Shown: positions 25,024 through 34,524 of the stretch, piece after piece
Position numbering within the stretch: the first letter of the stretch is position 1
Layout of the letters: the number at the start of each line of letters is the position of its first letter
DNA from: Nocardiopsis ganjiahuensis DSM 45031
Lineage (GTDB): Bacteria; Actinomycetota; Actinomycetes; Streptosporangiales; Streptosporangiaceae
NCBI RefSeq assembly: GCF_000341085.1
Contig: NZ_ANBA01000020.1
Span: forward strand, 62,001 to 126,000
Reading direction: 5' to 3'
Length of the DNA stretch: 64,000 nt
Position numbers and translations under genes: made by a program
Notes under the pieces: generated by a model
What the model saw: the letters and a program-made list of their open reading frames with translations, nothing else
What the model was told of the DNA's origin: nothing
Database searches by the model: none

Positions 25024-26256
25024 ATGTCCTCCACCACCGTCACACCGCCCGGCGCACCCGCACTGCCGGTGACCGTGCTCTCCGGTTTCCTGGGAGCGGG
25101 CAAGACCACCCTGCTCAACCACCTGCTGCACCGCCTGGACGGCCTGCGGGTGGCGGTCATCGTCAACGACATGAGCGAGATCAACATCGACGCCGACCTG
25201 GTCAGGGGCGAGGGCCACCTGTCCAGGACCGACGAGCGCCTCGTCGAGATGACCAACGGCTGCATCTGCTGCACCCTGCGCGACGACCTGCTGGAAGAGG
25301 TCGCCGAGCTCGCCCGCCGAGGCCGCTTCGACCACCTGATCATCGAGTCCAGTGGCATCTCCGAACCCATGCCCGTCGCGGCGACCTTCGCCGTCCCGGA
25401 CGCGGACGGAACCCCCCTGCTCCGGGGCGCGCGACTGGACACCATGGCCTCGGTGGTCGACGCCGCCGGGTTCCTGAGCGAGCTCGACACCGGCGACGAC
25501 CTGGTCGAACGGGGCCTGGACGCCTACGAGGACGACGAACGAACGGTCAGCGACCTGCTGGTGGACCAGGTGGAGTTCGCCGACCTGATCCTGGTCAACA
25601 AGATCGACCTGGTCACGCCGGAGCAGGCCGACCGGGTGGAGGCGGCCGTGCGCCGCCTCAACCCCCTGGCCCGCGTGCTGAGGATCGAACACGGCCGGGT
25701 GGACCCCGCCGAACTCGTCGGAGCCGACCGCTTCGACCTGGAACGGGCCTCGCGCGCACCCGGGTGGGTGGCCGAGCTCAACGGCGACCACGTACCCGAG
25801 ACCGAGGAGTACGGGATCTCCAGCCTGGTGTTCCGGGCGGAGCGCCCCTTCCACCCCGGGCGGCTCTGGGAGTTGGTCTCGTCGGGGTTCGAACGGGGAG
25901 GCTTCGGCACGGTCCTGCGCACCAAGGGCTTCTTCTGGTTGGCCACCCGGCCGAGGACGACCGGGCTGTGGTCCCAGGCCGGACCCGTGGCGCGGTTCGA
26001 ACCCGCCGGGGTCTGGGATCCCGCGGACGGCCCCGCGGTCGGGTACTCACCCGAGGACCTCGAGGACAGCGAACCCGTGGAGCCCCGGCAGGAACTGGTG
26101 TTCATCGGCACGGAACTGCGTCACCAGGCCCTGCAGGCCGCGCTCGACTCCTGCCTGCTGGACGACGACGAGTTCCACACCCCCTGGGAAGGGCTGGCCG
26201 ACCCCTTCCCCGAGTGGGACGTGCGGGGTGTGCACGCCCACCACCAGCACGCCTGA
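25024..26256 (+). CDS. CobW/COG0523 GTPase, probable zinc metallochaperone
   Basis: 410 residues with intact motifs: P-loop GFLGAGKTTLLNHLL, zinc-binding CICC (CxCC) in TNGCICCTLRDDLLEEV, ESSGISEP, NKID, and a C-terminal CobW_C domain with RPFHPGRLWELV. Proteins of this family deliver zinc to client enzymes under starvation (ZagA, YciC, ZNG1). ATG at 25024 directly follows the methyltransferase stop. The intact GTPase motifs contrast with the degenerate paralogue at 21877. Confidence 0.93.
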   Translation: MSSTTVTPPGAPALPVTVLSGFLGAGKTTLLNHLLHRLDGLRVAVIVNDMSEINIDADLVRGEGHLSRTDERLVEMTNGCICCTLRDDLLEEVAELARRGRFDHLIIESSGISEPMPVAATFAVPDADGTPLLRGARLDTMASVVDAAGFLSELDTGDDLVERGLDAYEDDERTVSDLLVDQVEFADLILVNKIDLVTPEQADRVEAAVRRLNPLARVLRIEHGRVDPAELVGADRFDLERASRAPGWVAELNGDHVPETEEYGISSLVFRAERPFHPGRLWELVSSGFERGGFGTVLRTKGFFWLATRPRTTGLWSQAGPVARFEPAGVWDPADGPAVGYSPEDLEDSEPVEPRQELVFIGTELRHQALQAALDSCLLDDDEFHTPWEGLADPFPEWDVRGVHAHHQHA

Positions 26257-26309
26257 CTCCCGCCCGGTCCGGGGCGGGAACAGGACCCGGAAGGGCCCCG
26301 CGGACACGC

Positions 26310-26342
26310 GAGTGGCCGACCCCTCGGAGGGGTCGGCCACTC
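26310..26342. terminator. bidirectional terminator hairpin
   Basis: GAGTGGCCGACCCCTC / GAGGGGTCGGCCACTC, a 16-bp perfect inverted repeat with minimal loop, between convergent CobW and carboxylase genes. It marks the right edge of the zinc island. Confidence 0.85.
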
Positions 26343-26358
26343 GACCGCTTCCCGGTGC

Positions 26359-29300
26359 CTAGCGCTTCATGCCCTGGGCGATGGCCTCGATGATCTTGGG
26401 GCGCAGCTCGGCGGCGCTGATGATGGCGTCCACCGAACCGACCTCGACCGCGCGCTGGATGCTGTGCACGCCGTCGAACTCGGTGGCGACCTCGCTCAGC
26501 TTCTCGGCGCGGACCGAGGACTGCACCTCGGACAGTTCCGCGTTGAGCTCGGCCCTCTCGTCGGTGCTGGCCTCCGAGACGCGGGTCTGCAGCTCGGTGA
26601 CGCGCGGATCCGTGGCCGTGCGCTTGTTCACCTCACCGGCGAACACCACGGCGGCGGCGGGCGCGCCGCCGAGGACGGAGGCGAAGGATCCCTCGAGGGC
26701 GAGGACGGTCATGTTCGGGTTGAGCGCCTTGGAGAACACCACGAACGCTCCCCCGTGGTAGCGGGAGATCACGCAGAAGACGATCGGGCCCTCGAAGTTG
26801 ACGATCGCCCTGCCGATCTCCGCGCCGTACTCCAGCTGGAGCTTGCGCATGGACTCGGGCGAGCCGTCGAAGCCGGAGAGGTTCGCGAGCACGACCAGGG
26901 GACGGTTGCCGGAGGCCGCGTTGATCGCGCGGGCCGTCTTCTTGGACGAACGCGGGAACAGGGTGCCCGCGGTGTAGGTGTCCGGGCCGTCGGTGGGCGG
27001 GAAGCCGCGGCGGGCCACGGAGCGGGACTCGATGCCGATCAGGCAGACCGGCCAACCGCCGATGTGCACGTCCTGCACAGCGGAGGTGTCGGCGTCGGCC
27101 ATGCCGGCCCAGCGCTCGAGGACGGCGTGGTCCTGGTCGGAGAGCGCCCTCATGACCGTGCGGATGTCGAACGGCTTCTTGCGGTCCGGGTTGTGCTCGG
27201 CGGAGAAGATCTCGCCGACCGTGGTGAAGTCGCTTCCCTCGGCGCTGTGCGGGAAGTCGGAGACGTCACGGTGGTCGGGGTCGCTGGTGACGGCCTTGCG
27301 CGGTGCCTCTTCGCCGGGCAGCACGTAGGTGTGGTCGTAGTGCGCCATCAGCACGTCGCGGGCGGCGGGCAGGTTCGGCGCCCAGTACTGCGCCTGGCCG
27401 TTCGGGCCCATCACCCGGTCGTAGCCGCCGATACCGAAGTTGTCCTCGGCCGACACGCCGCCGGAGAAGTCCAGCGACTGCTTTCCGGTGAGCACCATCG
27501 CCGAGTCCGGCGTCATCACCAGGATGCCCTTGGTGTGCATGAGCATGGTGGCTTCGGCGTTCCAGTACGGCTGGGCGCCGACGGTGATCCCGGCGACCAC
27601 GATGTTGATCTCGCCGCCGTCCTGGGTGAACTCCACGATCCGCTTGAGCGCGGCCGCGACCCAGTCCATGTTCTCGGTTCCGGAGGCCATGGAGATGCGC
27701 GCACCGGCGGAGAGCGCGAACCACTCCAGCGGCACCCGCATGCTCTCGGCCAGGTTGATCGCCGCGATGACCCGCGAGCACTCGGGTTCGGAGAGCGCCC
27801 CCAGGGCCTTGGTCGGGTCACCGAGCAGCACCACGCGGGTGACGCCCTCGGGGTGGCGTTCGGTGGGAGTGGTGACCACACCGGCCACGATGGCGGCGGA
27901 GTTCCGCCCGCGGGGCCGGTCCACCGGCACGAGCACGTTGTCCTCGTCGAGGTCGTGCTCGACGAAGCTGCCGTCCGGGCCGGCGAGCATGCCGGTCAGC
28001 TCGTAGGGGTAGGTGGTGCCGCGGCGGGCCGCGCGCAGCACCTTCTGACGGTAGTCGTCCAGCGGCAGCAGCGGCTCGGTCGAGGGCTCCTCGACGTGCA
28101 CGCGCGCACCGTTGCCCGGGTCCAGGGTGATCCGGACGGCGAGTTCGGTGAGTTCGCCCTCCTCGGTGCGCTGGCGGGCCACGAACGTGACCTCCTCCAG
28201 CCCGGCGCCGTCGGTGGTCGGCAGGATGCGCTCCACCAGGGCGTTGAGTTCGTCGATGCTCAGCCCGTTCGGCGGCCAGACGTACATCAGGATGCGGTTG
28301 GTGTCGAAGCGCTTGTTGTGCGGACGCTGCGCCTGGATGTTGCGGATGGCGTCCAGGCAGGCGGCGAGCGTGCCCTCCACGGCGGGCAGCGCGATCAGGC
28401 GGCCGTCGTTGTCGCGCAGCGGCGTCAGGTCGCGGACCTGACCCATCGCGACCAGGCGCTCGTCGGACGGGTTGCTGCGCGCCGTGGCCTTGACGAGGTA
28501 GACCTCCTCGTCCGCGGACGGCAGACGGGTGAGGTCGAACTCCCGGAGCCGCTGCAGCTGCAGGCGCTGTGCGATCTGCGGGTGCAGGCCCCGGATCAGC
28601 CGGTCCTCGACCAGGCCCGAGCCCTCGGCCTCCGGACGGAAGGTGAAGTGGTGGTGCATGACGGCACCGCTGGTCCCGGCCACGGTGGCGGTGACCCGGC
28701 GCACGCCCTTGGGCAGCGGGTGCTCGGCCAGGATCTCGCCGAGCCGCACCGCCATGGCGTCGGCGTCCGGCTGGCCCTCCCAGGTGACGTACAGGTCGGC
28801 GACCAGGCCGTGCTCGGGGGCGTCGACGGCGAGTTCGGCGACCGCGCCGATGGCGTCGGGCAGGGCGGCGATGTCCACGGCGGTGGCGACCACGCGGGTC
28901 ACCCCCACGGGCGCGGTGTGCTCGGTGGTGACCAGCTGGCATCCGGCGCTCTGGCGGGCGGTGACCTCGGACAGGCCGCGGTTGCCGTAGTAGCGGCGGG
29001 TCAGCACCTCCAGCAGCGGGGCGTGGTCGCGGCCGGGGCGGCTGATCCGCTGCCCGATGAGCCTCACCAGAGGCTCGGAGCTGGCGACCATGGTCTGGAT
29101 GCGCTCGGCACGGTCCGGGGCGTCCGGGTTGTGGTCCAGGTAGCGCAGCTCGTCGCGGACCGCGGCGTAGACCTTGGCGCGGTTGCGGCGCAGCAGCGGC
29201 TGGATGAACCAGCGGAACACCACGCCGCGGGCGAGGTCGGACACGGCGGGGAAGCGCACCTGGGTGGCTTCGATCAGGTGCTCCAGGATGAGCCCGGCGC

Positions 29301-31848
29301 GCTCGCTGTGCGCCTCCTGCGGCGGTGCGTCGGCCAGCCAGCGGCGCAGCAGCTCCGACACGATCGTCACGTAGCCGCCCATGCGCTGCTGGGCGAGGAA
29401 GATCCGGAAGACCGCGTCCTCCAGCTCCGGGGTGCGGTCCAGGTCGGTGACGCCGTAGTGGGCGAGGACCCGGGTGAGCTTGCTCTGGAAGCCCTCGGTG
29501 ACCCCCGCGCGCTCGACGTCGAGGCTCTGCAGGTAGCTGTGGAAGTACTCGCGCGGGCTGTGCACCCGGCTGTCCTGTTCGGCGTCGACGGCGCCGCCCG
29601 GCTTGTTGCGGCTCAGCTCGGACAGGTCGGCGAACACGGTGAGCAGGTCGAGCTCGCCTTCGAGCGGCTGTGCCCCGGGGCCGGTGCGGGCGGCGAGGTA
29701 GTCCGCGAGCACGCGCTCGCGCTCCTCGGGTTCCGAGTCGAAACCGAGCAGCAGGCCGCGCAGGTACCGAAGGCCCTGGTCGGCGCGGTCGGCGGCGGAG
29801 GCCGCCGGGGCCGGTGCGGGCAGCTCGATCTCGACCGCCTCGGCCTGCGCGCCGGTCTCCTCGGCGTCGTCGTCGCCCAGCGGCTCCAGACGCATCAGCG
29901 GGGCGCCGGTCTCGACCTGACCGCCCACGGCGACCGGGCACTCGCGCACCCGGGCGCGGAACGGTGCGCGCAGCACCGTCTCCATCTTCATGCTCTCGAG
30001 CACCAGGATCGGGGCGCCCGACTCGACCTCGTCGCCGACGGACAGCGGTGTGGCGACCACCAGCGCGGGCGCGGGGGAACGGACGACACCGCCCTCGTCG
30101 CGGCTGACCCGGTGGGTGACGCCGTCGATCTCGACCAGGTGGACGGGGCCGTGCGTCGCCGACACGAACCGGAACCGGCTGCCGTTGACGACGATGTGGC
30201 CGCTGTGGGCGTCGAAGCGCTCCACCTCGACGTCGGCCGGGTGCACGTCGCCGCCGCCGGAGACACCGACGCGGAACCGGCTGTGGCCGACCCGGGCCAC
30301 ACCGACCCGGTAGCCCACACCGCGGAGCTTGAGGTCCAGGGGGCGGCCGGAGTCGTGCTGCACCTGCGGGCGGCCGCCGTGCGCGGTGGACAGCAGCTGC
30401 TGGCGGCTGGCCTCCTCCTCGTCCCGGTAGGCCTCGATGGCCGCGGCGGCCAGGGCGACGGCGGAGTGGCGGTGGCTGACCAGGCGGCCCTCGGCGCGCA
30501 CACGGTCGATCCACCCGGTGTCGGCGCTGCCGTCGATCACCTCGGGCTGGTCGAGCAGGTCGAGCACGAAGCTCTTGTTGGTCGCACCGCCCTCGATGAT
30601 GACGGTGGTCTCGGCCATCGCGCGGCGCAGGCGGCCCAGCGCCTGTTCGCGGTCGCGGCCGTAGGCGATGATCTTCGCGATCATCGAGTCGAAGTCGGCG
30701 GGGATGCTGTCGCCCTCGCGCACACCGGTGTCGACCCGGATGCCGGGGCCGGTGGGCATGTTCAGTCGCGCGATGCGGCCCGGGGCGGGGGCGAAGTCGC
30801 GGTCGGGGTCCTCGGCGTTGAGCCGGGCCTCCACGGCGTGCCCGGACTCCGCGGGCTGGGGGCCCTCCAGCTTCCCGCCGCCGGCCACGTGCAGCTGCAG
30901 GCGGACCAGGTCGGTGCCGGTGGTGAGTTCGGTGATGGGGTGCTCGACCTGGAGCCGGGTGTTGACCTCCAGGAACGCGAAGAGCCGCTCGCCCGGGTGG
31001 TAGAGGAACTCGACGGTGCAGGCGCCGCGGTAGCCGACGGCCACGGCGAGCCGCTCGGCGGAGGCCTTGAGCTCGGCGGCCTGCGCGGGCTCCAGGACCG
31101 GGGAGGCGGATTCCTCGATGATCTTCTGGTTGCGCCGCTGCACCGAGCAGTCGCGCACGCCCAGCGCCCACGCGGTGCCCTGGCCGTCGGCGATGACCTG
31201 CACCTCGACGTGGCGGGCGCCGGTGACCAGGCGCTCCAGGAAGACCACACCGGAGCCGAACGCGCGCAGCGCCTCCTGGCTGGTGCGTTCGTAGGCGTCG
31301 GTCAGGTCCTCGGAGGAGGCGACCATGCGGATACCGCGGCCGCCGCCGCCCGCGGTCGCCTTGAGCATCAGCGGGTAGCCGATCTCGTCCCCGGCGCGCA
31401 GGGCGTCCTCGAGGGTGGAGACCTCACCGCGGCTCCAGGGGGCGACGGGGACGCCGACCTCCTCGGCGATCAGCTTCGCGCCGATCTTGTCGCCGAGCTT
31501 GCGCATGGCCTCGGGGCTCGGTCCGACGAAGGTGACGCCGATCTTCTCGCACAGCTCGGCGAAGGCCGGGTCCTCGGCGACGAAGCCCCAGCCGACCCAG
31601 GCGGCGTCGGCCCCGGTCTCCAGCAGGGCGCGCTCGAGGACGGCGAGGTCGAGGTAGGGACGGGCCGAGGCCGGTCCCAGGTCGTAGGCGACGTCGGCCT
31701 CGCGGACGAAGGTCGAGTTCCGGTCGGCGTCGGTGTAGAGGGCGACCGTCTCGATCCGGGCCCCGGTTTCCGCCGAGAGATCCCGTACGGCGTGGATGAG
31801 CCGCATGGCGGCCTCTCCACGGTTGACGATGGCGACACGACTGAACAC
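26359..31848 (-). CDS. single-chain multidomain acyl-CoA carboxylase
   Basis: 1829 residues containing all carboxylase parts in one chain. Biotin carboxylase (about 1-450; ATAGGGGRGIRMV, EVNTRLQVEHPITE), biotin carrier (about 580-660; ESMKM with the biotinylated lysine), a central region, then both carboxyltransferase halves (about 1200-1820; NLSGFDGSPESMRKLQ, GAPAAAVVF). Most actinobacterial carboxylases are split into alpha and beta subunits; this layout matches the long-chain acyl-CoA carboxylase (LCC) of Mycobacterium avium and, more loosely, eukaryotic ACC. GTG at 31848 with GGGAGGGG seven bases upstream. Substrate chain length cannot be read here. A regulatory repeat shared with fabD lies upstream. 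Confidence 0.93.
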   Translation of the reverse strand: MFSRVAIVNRGEAAMRLIHAVRDLSAETGARIETVALYTDADRNSTFVREADVAYDLGPASARPYLDLAVLERALLETGADAAWVGWGFVAEDPAFAELCEKIGVTFVGPSPEAMRKLGDKIGAKLIAEEVGVPVAPWSRGEVSTLEDALRAGDEIGYPLMLKATAGGGGRGIRMVASSEDLTDAYERTSQEALRAFGSGVVFLERLVTGARHVEVQVIADGQGTAWALGVRDCSVQRRNQKIIEESASPVLEPAQAAELKASAERLAVAVGYRGACTVEFLYHPGERLFAFLEVNTRLQVEHPITELTTGTDLVRLQLHVAGGGKLEGPQPAESGHAVEARLNAEDPDRDFAPAPGRIARLNMPTGPGIRVDTGVREGDSIPADFDSMIAKIIAYGRDREQALGRLRRAMAETTVIIEGGATNKSFVLDLLDQPEVIDGSADTGWIDRVRAEGRLVSHRHSAVALAAAAIEAYRDEEEASRQQLLSTAHGGRPQVQHDSGRPLDLKLRGVGYRVGVARVGHSRFRVGVSGGGDVHPADVEVERFDAHSGHIVVNGSRFRFVSATHGPVHLVEIDGVTHRVSRDEGGVVRSPAPALVVATPLSVGDEVESGAPILVLESMKMETVLRAPFRARVRECPVAVGGQVETGAPLMRLEPLGDDDAEETGAQAEAVEIELPAPAPAASAADRADQGLRYLRGLLLGFDSEPEERERVLADYLAARTGPGAQPLEGELDLLTVFADLSELSRNKPGGAVDAEQDSRVHSPREYFHSYLQSLDVERAGVTEGFQSKLTRVLAHYGVTDLDRTPELEDAVFRIFLAQQRMGGYVTIVSELLRRWLADAPPQEAHSERAGLILEHLIEATQVRFPAVSDLARGVVFRWFIQPLLRRNRAKVYAAVRDELRYLDHNPDAPDRAERIQTMVASSEPLVRLIGQRISRPGRDHAPLLEVLTRRYYGNRGLSEVTARQSAGCQLVTTEHTAPVGVTRVVATAVDIAALPDAIGAVAELAVDAPEHGLVADLYVTWEGQPDADAMAVRLGEILAEHPLPKGVRRVTATVAGTSGAVMHHHFTFRPEAEGSGLVEDRLIRGLHPQIAQRLQLQRLREFDLTRLPSADEEVYLVKATARSNPSDERLVAMGQVRDLTPLRDNDGRLIALPAVEGTLAACLDAIRNIQAQRPHNKRFDTNRILMYVWPPNGLSIDELNALVERILPTTDGAGLEEVTFVARQRTEEGELTELAVRITLDPGNGARVHVEEPSTEPLLPLDDYRQKVLRAARRGTTYPYELTGMLAGPDGSFVEHDLDEDNVLVPVDRPRGRNSAAIVAGVVTTPTERHPEGVTRVVLLGDPTKALGALSEPECSRVIAAINLAESMRVPLEWFALSAGARISMASGTENMDWVAAALKRIVEFTQDGGEINIVVAGITVGAQPYWNAEATMLMHTKGILVMTPDSAMVLTGKQSLDFSGGVSAEDNFGIGGYDRVMGPNGQAQYWAPNLPAARDVLMAHYDHTYVLPGEEAPRKAVTSDPDHRDVSDFPHSAEGSDFTTVGEIFSAEHNPDRKKPFDIRTVMRALSDQDHAVLERWAGMADADTSAVQDVHIGGWPVCLIGIESRSVARRGFPPTDGPDTYTAGTLFPRSSKKTARAINAASGNRPLVVLANLSGFDGSPESMRKLQLEYGAEIGRAIVNFEGPIVFCVISRYHGGAFVVFSKALNPNMTVLALEGSFASVLGGAPAAAVVFAGEVNKRTATDPRVTELQTRVSEASTDERAELNAELSEVQSSVRAEKLSEVATEFDGVHSIQRAVEVGSVDAIISAAELRPKIIEAIAQGMKR

Positions 31849-31982
31849 CGGTAAGCCCCTCCCAAGTACCAACACACAGAAGGCGACGTCCGGGTCTCGG
31901 AGCGCCGCCTGGCCTACGTCTAGCTTGGTGGATTACCTCCAGGTACACCAATGTCCCGAATTGCTCACGCCGGGGCCGCAGC

Positions 31983-32001
31983 TTTGTGGGATCTCCACAA
32001 A
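31983..32001. promoter_or_regulatory. inverted repeat upstream of the carboxylase, shared with fabD
   Basis: TTTGTGG-gatct-CCACAAA, perfect 7-bp arms with 5-base spacer, 135 bases before the carboxylase start. The same arms and spacing recur before fabD at 46570. The rest of 31849-32240 shows no gene. Confidence 0.55.
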
Positions 32002-32240
32002 AAGTCCTCCGCCAGGTGCCCCTGCCGGTCCCCGAACGCGAGGTTTGCCACAATCCGGCGCATCCGGGGACTCCCGGGACGAACCCCAGGGGCGGCGGGG
32101 AGACCGGTTCAGGGGATGACCGAATCCCCGGACGAAGAGCGGGGAGCCGGGCCGCGGGTGCTCCGGTGCGGAGTTCCGGCGCCTCCCCGGGAAGCCCCCG
32201 CCACGCGGCCCGGGCCCCCGGATCCGCTCCCTCAAAGTAG

Positions 32241-32273
32241 TTGAACGATAGTTCTACTTGAACTATGGTTCAA
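32241..32273. promoter_or_regulatory. operator palindrome upstream of the MFS gene
   Basis: A 33-bp inverted repeat, TTGAACGATAGTTC-tactt-GAACTATGGTTCAA, 14 of 16 pairs matched around C32257. It ends 23 bases before the MFS start and is AT-rich. Best candidate target of the TetR protein encoded downstream. Confidence 0.75.
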
Positions 32274-32296
32274 ATACTTACGCACAGGAGGAACGG

Positions 32297-33835
32297 ATGC
32301 CGGAGATGTCGGAGATCGCCACCCGACCAGCGGGAGCGCGCCAGTGGGCGGGCCTGGGATTGTTGGCGCTGCCCACGGTGCTGCTCGGCCTGGACGTCAC
32401 CGTGCTGTACCTGGCCCTGCCGAGCATGGCCGCCGCGCTCGACCCGTCAGCCGCACAGACGCTGTGGATCATGGACGCCTACGGGTTCCTCGTCGCGGGC
32501 TTCCTCATCACCATGGGCACCCTGGGGGACCGCATCGGCAGACGCCGCCTGCTCCTGACGGGGATGACGGCGTTCGCGGCCGTGTCGGTGTTCGCCGCGT
32601 TCGCTCCGAGCGCCGGGCTGCTCATCGCCGCCCGTGCCCTGCTCGGGATCGCCGGTGCCACGCTGATGCCCTCGACCCTGTCCTTGATCTCGAACATGTT
32701 CACCGACACGCGCCAACGCGCGGTGGCGATCGGGGTGTGGGCCACGATGTTCTCCCTGGGTATGGCGGCCGGTCCCGTGGTCGGCGGGGCACTGGTCGAC
32801 GCGTTCTGGTGGGGTGCGGCGTTCCTCGTCGCGGTACCCGTCGCGATCGTCGTCCTGGTGGGCGCGAGGTACATTCTGCCCGAGTACTCCGACCCGCGGG
32901 CCGGACGGGTGGACCTGGCCAGCGTCGCCCTCTCCCTGGCCGCGATCCTTCCGGCCGTCTACGCCCTCAAGCACGCGGCCTCCCACGCCGTGGAGGCCTC
33001 CACGGCGGTCCTCCTCGGAGCCGCCGCGATCGCGGGTGCGGTGTTCGTGCGCCGTCAACGACGTCTGGCCTCCCCGTTGCTGGACGTCACGTTGTTCGCC
33101 GACCGAGCGTTCTCCTCGGCACTGGCCGTGCTGCTGATCGGGCTGATCGGGGTCGGCGGGACCATGTACCTGGTCACCCAGTACCTCCAGTTCGTGGAGG
33201 GCCTCACCCCGTTCGTGGCCGGGCTGTGGATGGGCCCGCCTGCGCTGGCGATGTTCGCGGGTGCCATCGGCGCGCCCTTCGTCGCCCGACGCGTACGCCC
33301 CGGCCTGGTCATGGGGAACACACTGGGCCTGTCGGTGGTCGGCTACGCGCTGCTGGCGGTGGCCGGGACCGGCGACGCCGTGCTCGTGGTGACCGGCTTC
33401 GCGTTCGTCTACCTCGGCCTCGGCGCGATCGCCGCCCTGGGCACCGACATCGTGGTCGGTGCCGCGCCGGCGTCGAAGTCCGGTTCGGCCGCCGCGATGA
33501 CCGAAACCGTCCAGGAACTCGGCCTCGCCGTCGGCGTCGCCCTGCTCGGCAGCCTCACCACCGCCGTCTACGCCGCCCGTACGACCGCTCCGACCGACGC
33601 CTCACCCGAGGTCGCCGACAGCCTCACCGGAAGCCTCTCCGGAGCGCTCTCGGTCGCCGACCGGGTTCCTGCCGAGGTGGTGCGAGCGGCGCGCGAAGCG
33701 TTCACCGCCGGAGTGAACACCGCCTCGGTCGCGGCCGGTGCCGCCGTCGCCGTGGCGTCCGTGTTGTGCCTGGTGGCCTTGCGGCACCTCCGCCCGCTCG
33801 ACGAGGAGGAGGATGTCGGCGCGGACTCCCGGTGA
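32297..33835 (+). CDS. MFS multidrug efflux transporter (DHA2, 14-TM type)
   Basis: 512-residue membrane protein with about 14 hydrophobic segments. N-terminal LPTVLLGLDVTVLYLALPSM (motif D1 region) and GTLGDRIGRRRLLLTGM (motif A) identify the QacA/SmvA-like proton antiporters that expel cationic drugs and dyes. ATG at 32297 is preceded by AGGAGG at the right spacing; an upstream in-frame TTG lies in the operator. Followed at 37 bases by a TetR gene in the same direction, the usual self-regulated pump pair. Confidence 0.92.
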   Translation: MPEMSEIATRPAGARQWAGLGLLALPTVLLGLDVTVLYLALPSMAAALDPSAAQTLWIMDAYGFLVAGFLITMGTLGDRIGRRRLLLTGMTAFAAVSVFAAFAPSAGLLIAARALLGIAGATLMPSTLSLISNMFTDTRQRAVAIGVWATMFSLGMAAGPVVGGALVDAFWWGAAFLVAVPVAIVVLVGARYILPEYSDPRAGRVDLASVALSLAAILPAVYALKHAASHAVEASTAVLLGAAAIAGAVFVRRQRRLASPLLDVTLFADRAFSSALAVLLIGLIGVGGTMYLVTQYLQFVEGLTPFVAGLWMGPPALAMFAGAIGAPFVARRVRPGLVMGNTLGLSVVGYALLAVAGTGDAVLVVTGFAFVYLGLGAIAALGTDIVVGAAPASKSGSAAAMTETVQELGLAVGVALLGSLTTAVYAARTTAPTDASPEVADSLTGSLSGALSVADRVPAEVVRAAREAFTAGVNTASVAAGAAVAVASVLCLVALRHLRPLDEEEDVGADSR

Positions 33836-33847
33836 CCGGCTCGACTA

Positions 33848-33865
33848 CCCTTGAACCCTCAAGGG
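33848..33865. promoter_or_regulatory. small inverted repeat before the tetR gene
   Basis: CCCTTGA-accc-TCAAGGG, seven perfect pairs, ending 7 bases before the TetR start. It contains the TTGAA element of the MFS operator and could be a second binding site or a hairpin that lowers regulator translation. Confidence 0.4.
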
Positions 33866-33872
33866 GGCGAGC

Positions 33873-34469
33873 ATGAGCGAAGGCCGGGGAAGCGCCATCG
33901 ACGGTCGGCGGGCCAGGGGGAACAAGCGTCGAGCAGAGATCATCGACGCGACCCTCGCCGTCGTCACACGCGACGGTGCGGCAGGGGTCACCCACCGCAC
34001 CGTCGCGAAACAGGCCGGCATCACCACCAGCCTGAGCGCGTACTACTTCGCCACCCTCGACGACCTCCTGGTCGCGGCACTGTCCAGCGTGGCCGACGTC
34101 TACACCGCGCGCCTGCGCGAGATCATCGACGGCCCCGGTGACCGGCTGCGCGGCCTGGCCGAGCTGATCACCGCTTCCGGCGGCCCCGAGCGTGAACGCG
34201 CCCTGGCCGAACGCGAACTGTCCACGCTGGCCGCCCGCAGACCCGCCCTGGCGCCGGTCGCCCGGCGCTGGCGCGAGAACGTCGCCGAACTCGCCGCCAC
34301 GCTCACCGACGACCCGCGGGCCGTCGCCGCCCTCGTCGCCGTCTCCGACGGCCTGTGCACCGCCGTCCTCATCGACAACGCCCCCGCCGACGTCGACTAC
34401 GTCCACGGCGTCCTGTCCCAGGCGATCGGGGACCCGGCACACCGTCGGTCCCCCGCCGGTCAGCAGTAG
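33873..34469 (+). CDS. TetR-family transcriptional repressor
   Basis: 198 residues; N-terminal helix-turn-helix (about 12-60; GNKRRAEIIDATLAVVTRDGAAGVTHRTVAKQAG is the family pattern) followed by an all-helical ligand domain. Starts ATG with GGGGGCGAG upstream. Directly downstream of the pump it probably controls through 32241-32273. Inducer unknown. Confidence 0.9.
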   Translation: MSEGRGSAIDGRRARGNKRRAEIIDATLAVVTRDGAAGVTHRTVAKQAGITTSLSAYYFATLDDLLVAALSSVADVYTARLREIIDGPGDRLRGLAELITASGGPERERALAERELSTLAARRPALAPVARRWRENVAELAATLTDDPRAVAALVAVSDGLCTAVLIDNAPADVDYVHGVLSQAIGDPAHRRSPAGQQ

Positions 34470-34524
34470 GCCGAAACGACCTGCCCGCCGCCATCGGCTC
34501 ACCCAGCCAGCGGACGGGACGGGC

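Noticed and set aside
26464..31854. Plus-strand open frame of 1796 codons opposite the carboxylase
   Set aside because: Shadow of the carboxylase frame; no domain motifs and composition typical of antisense GC-rich DNA.
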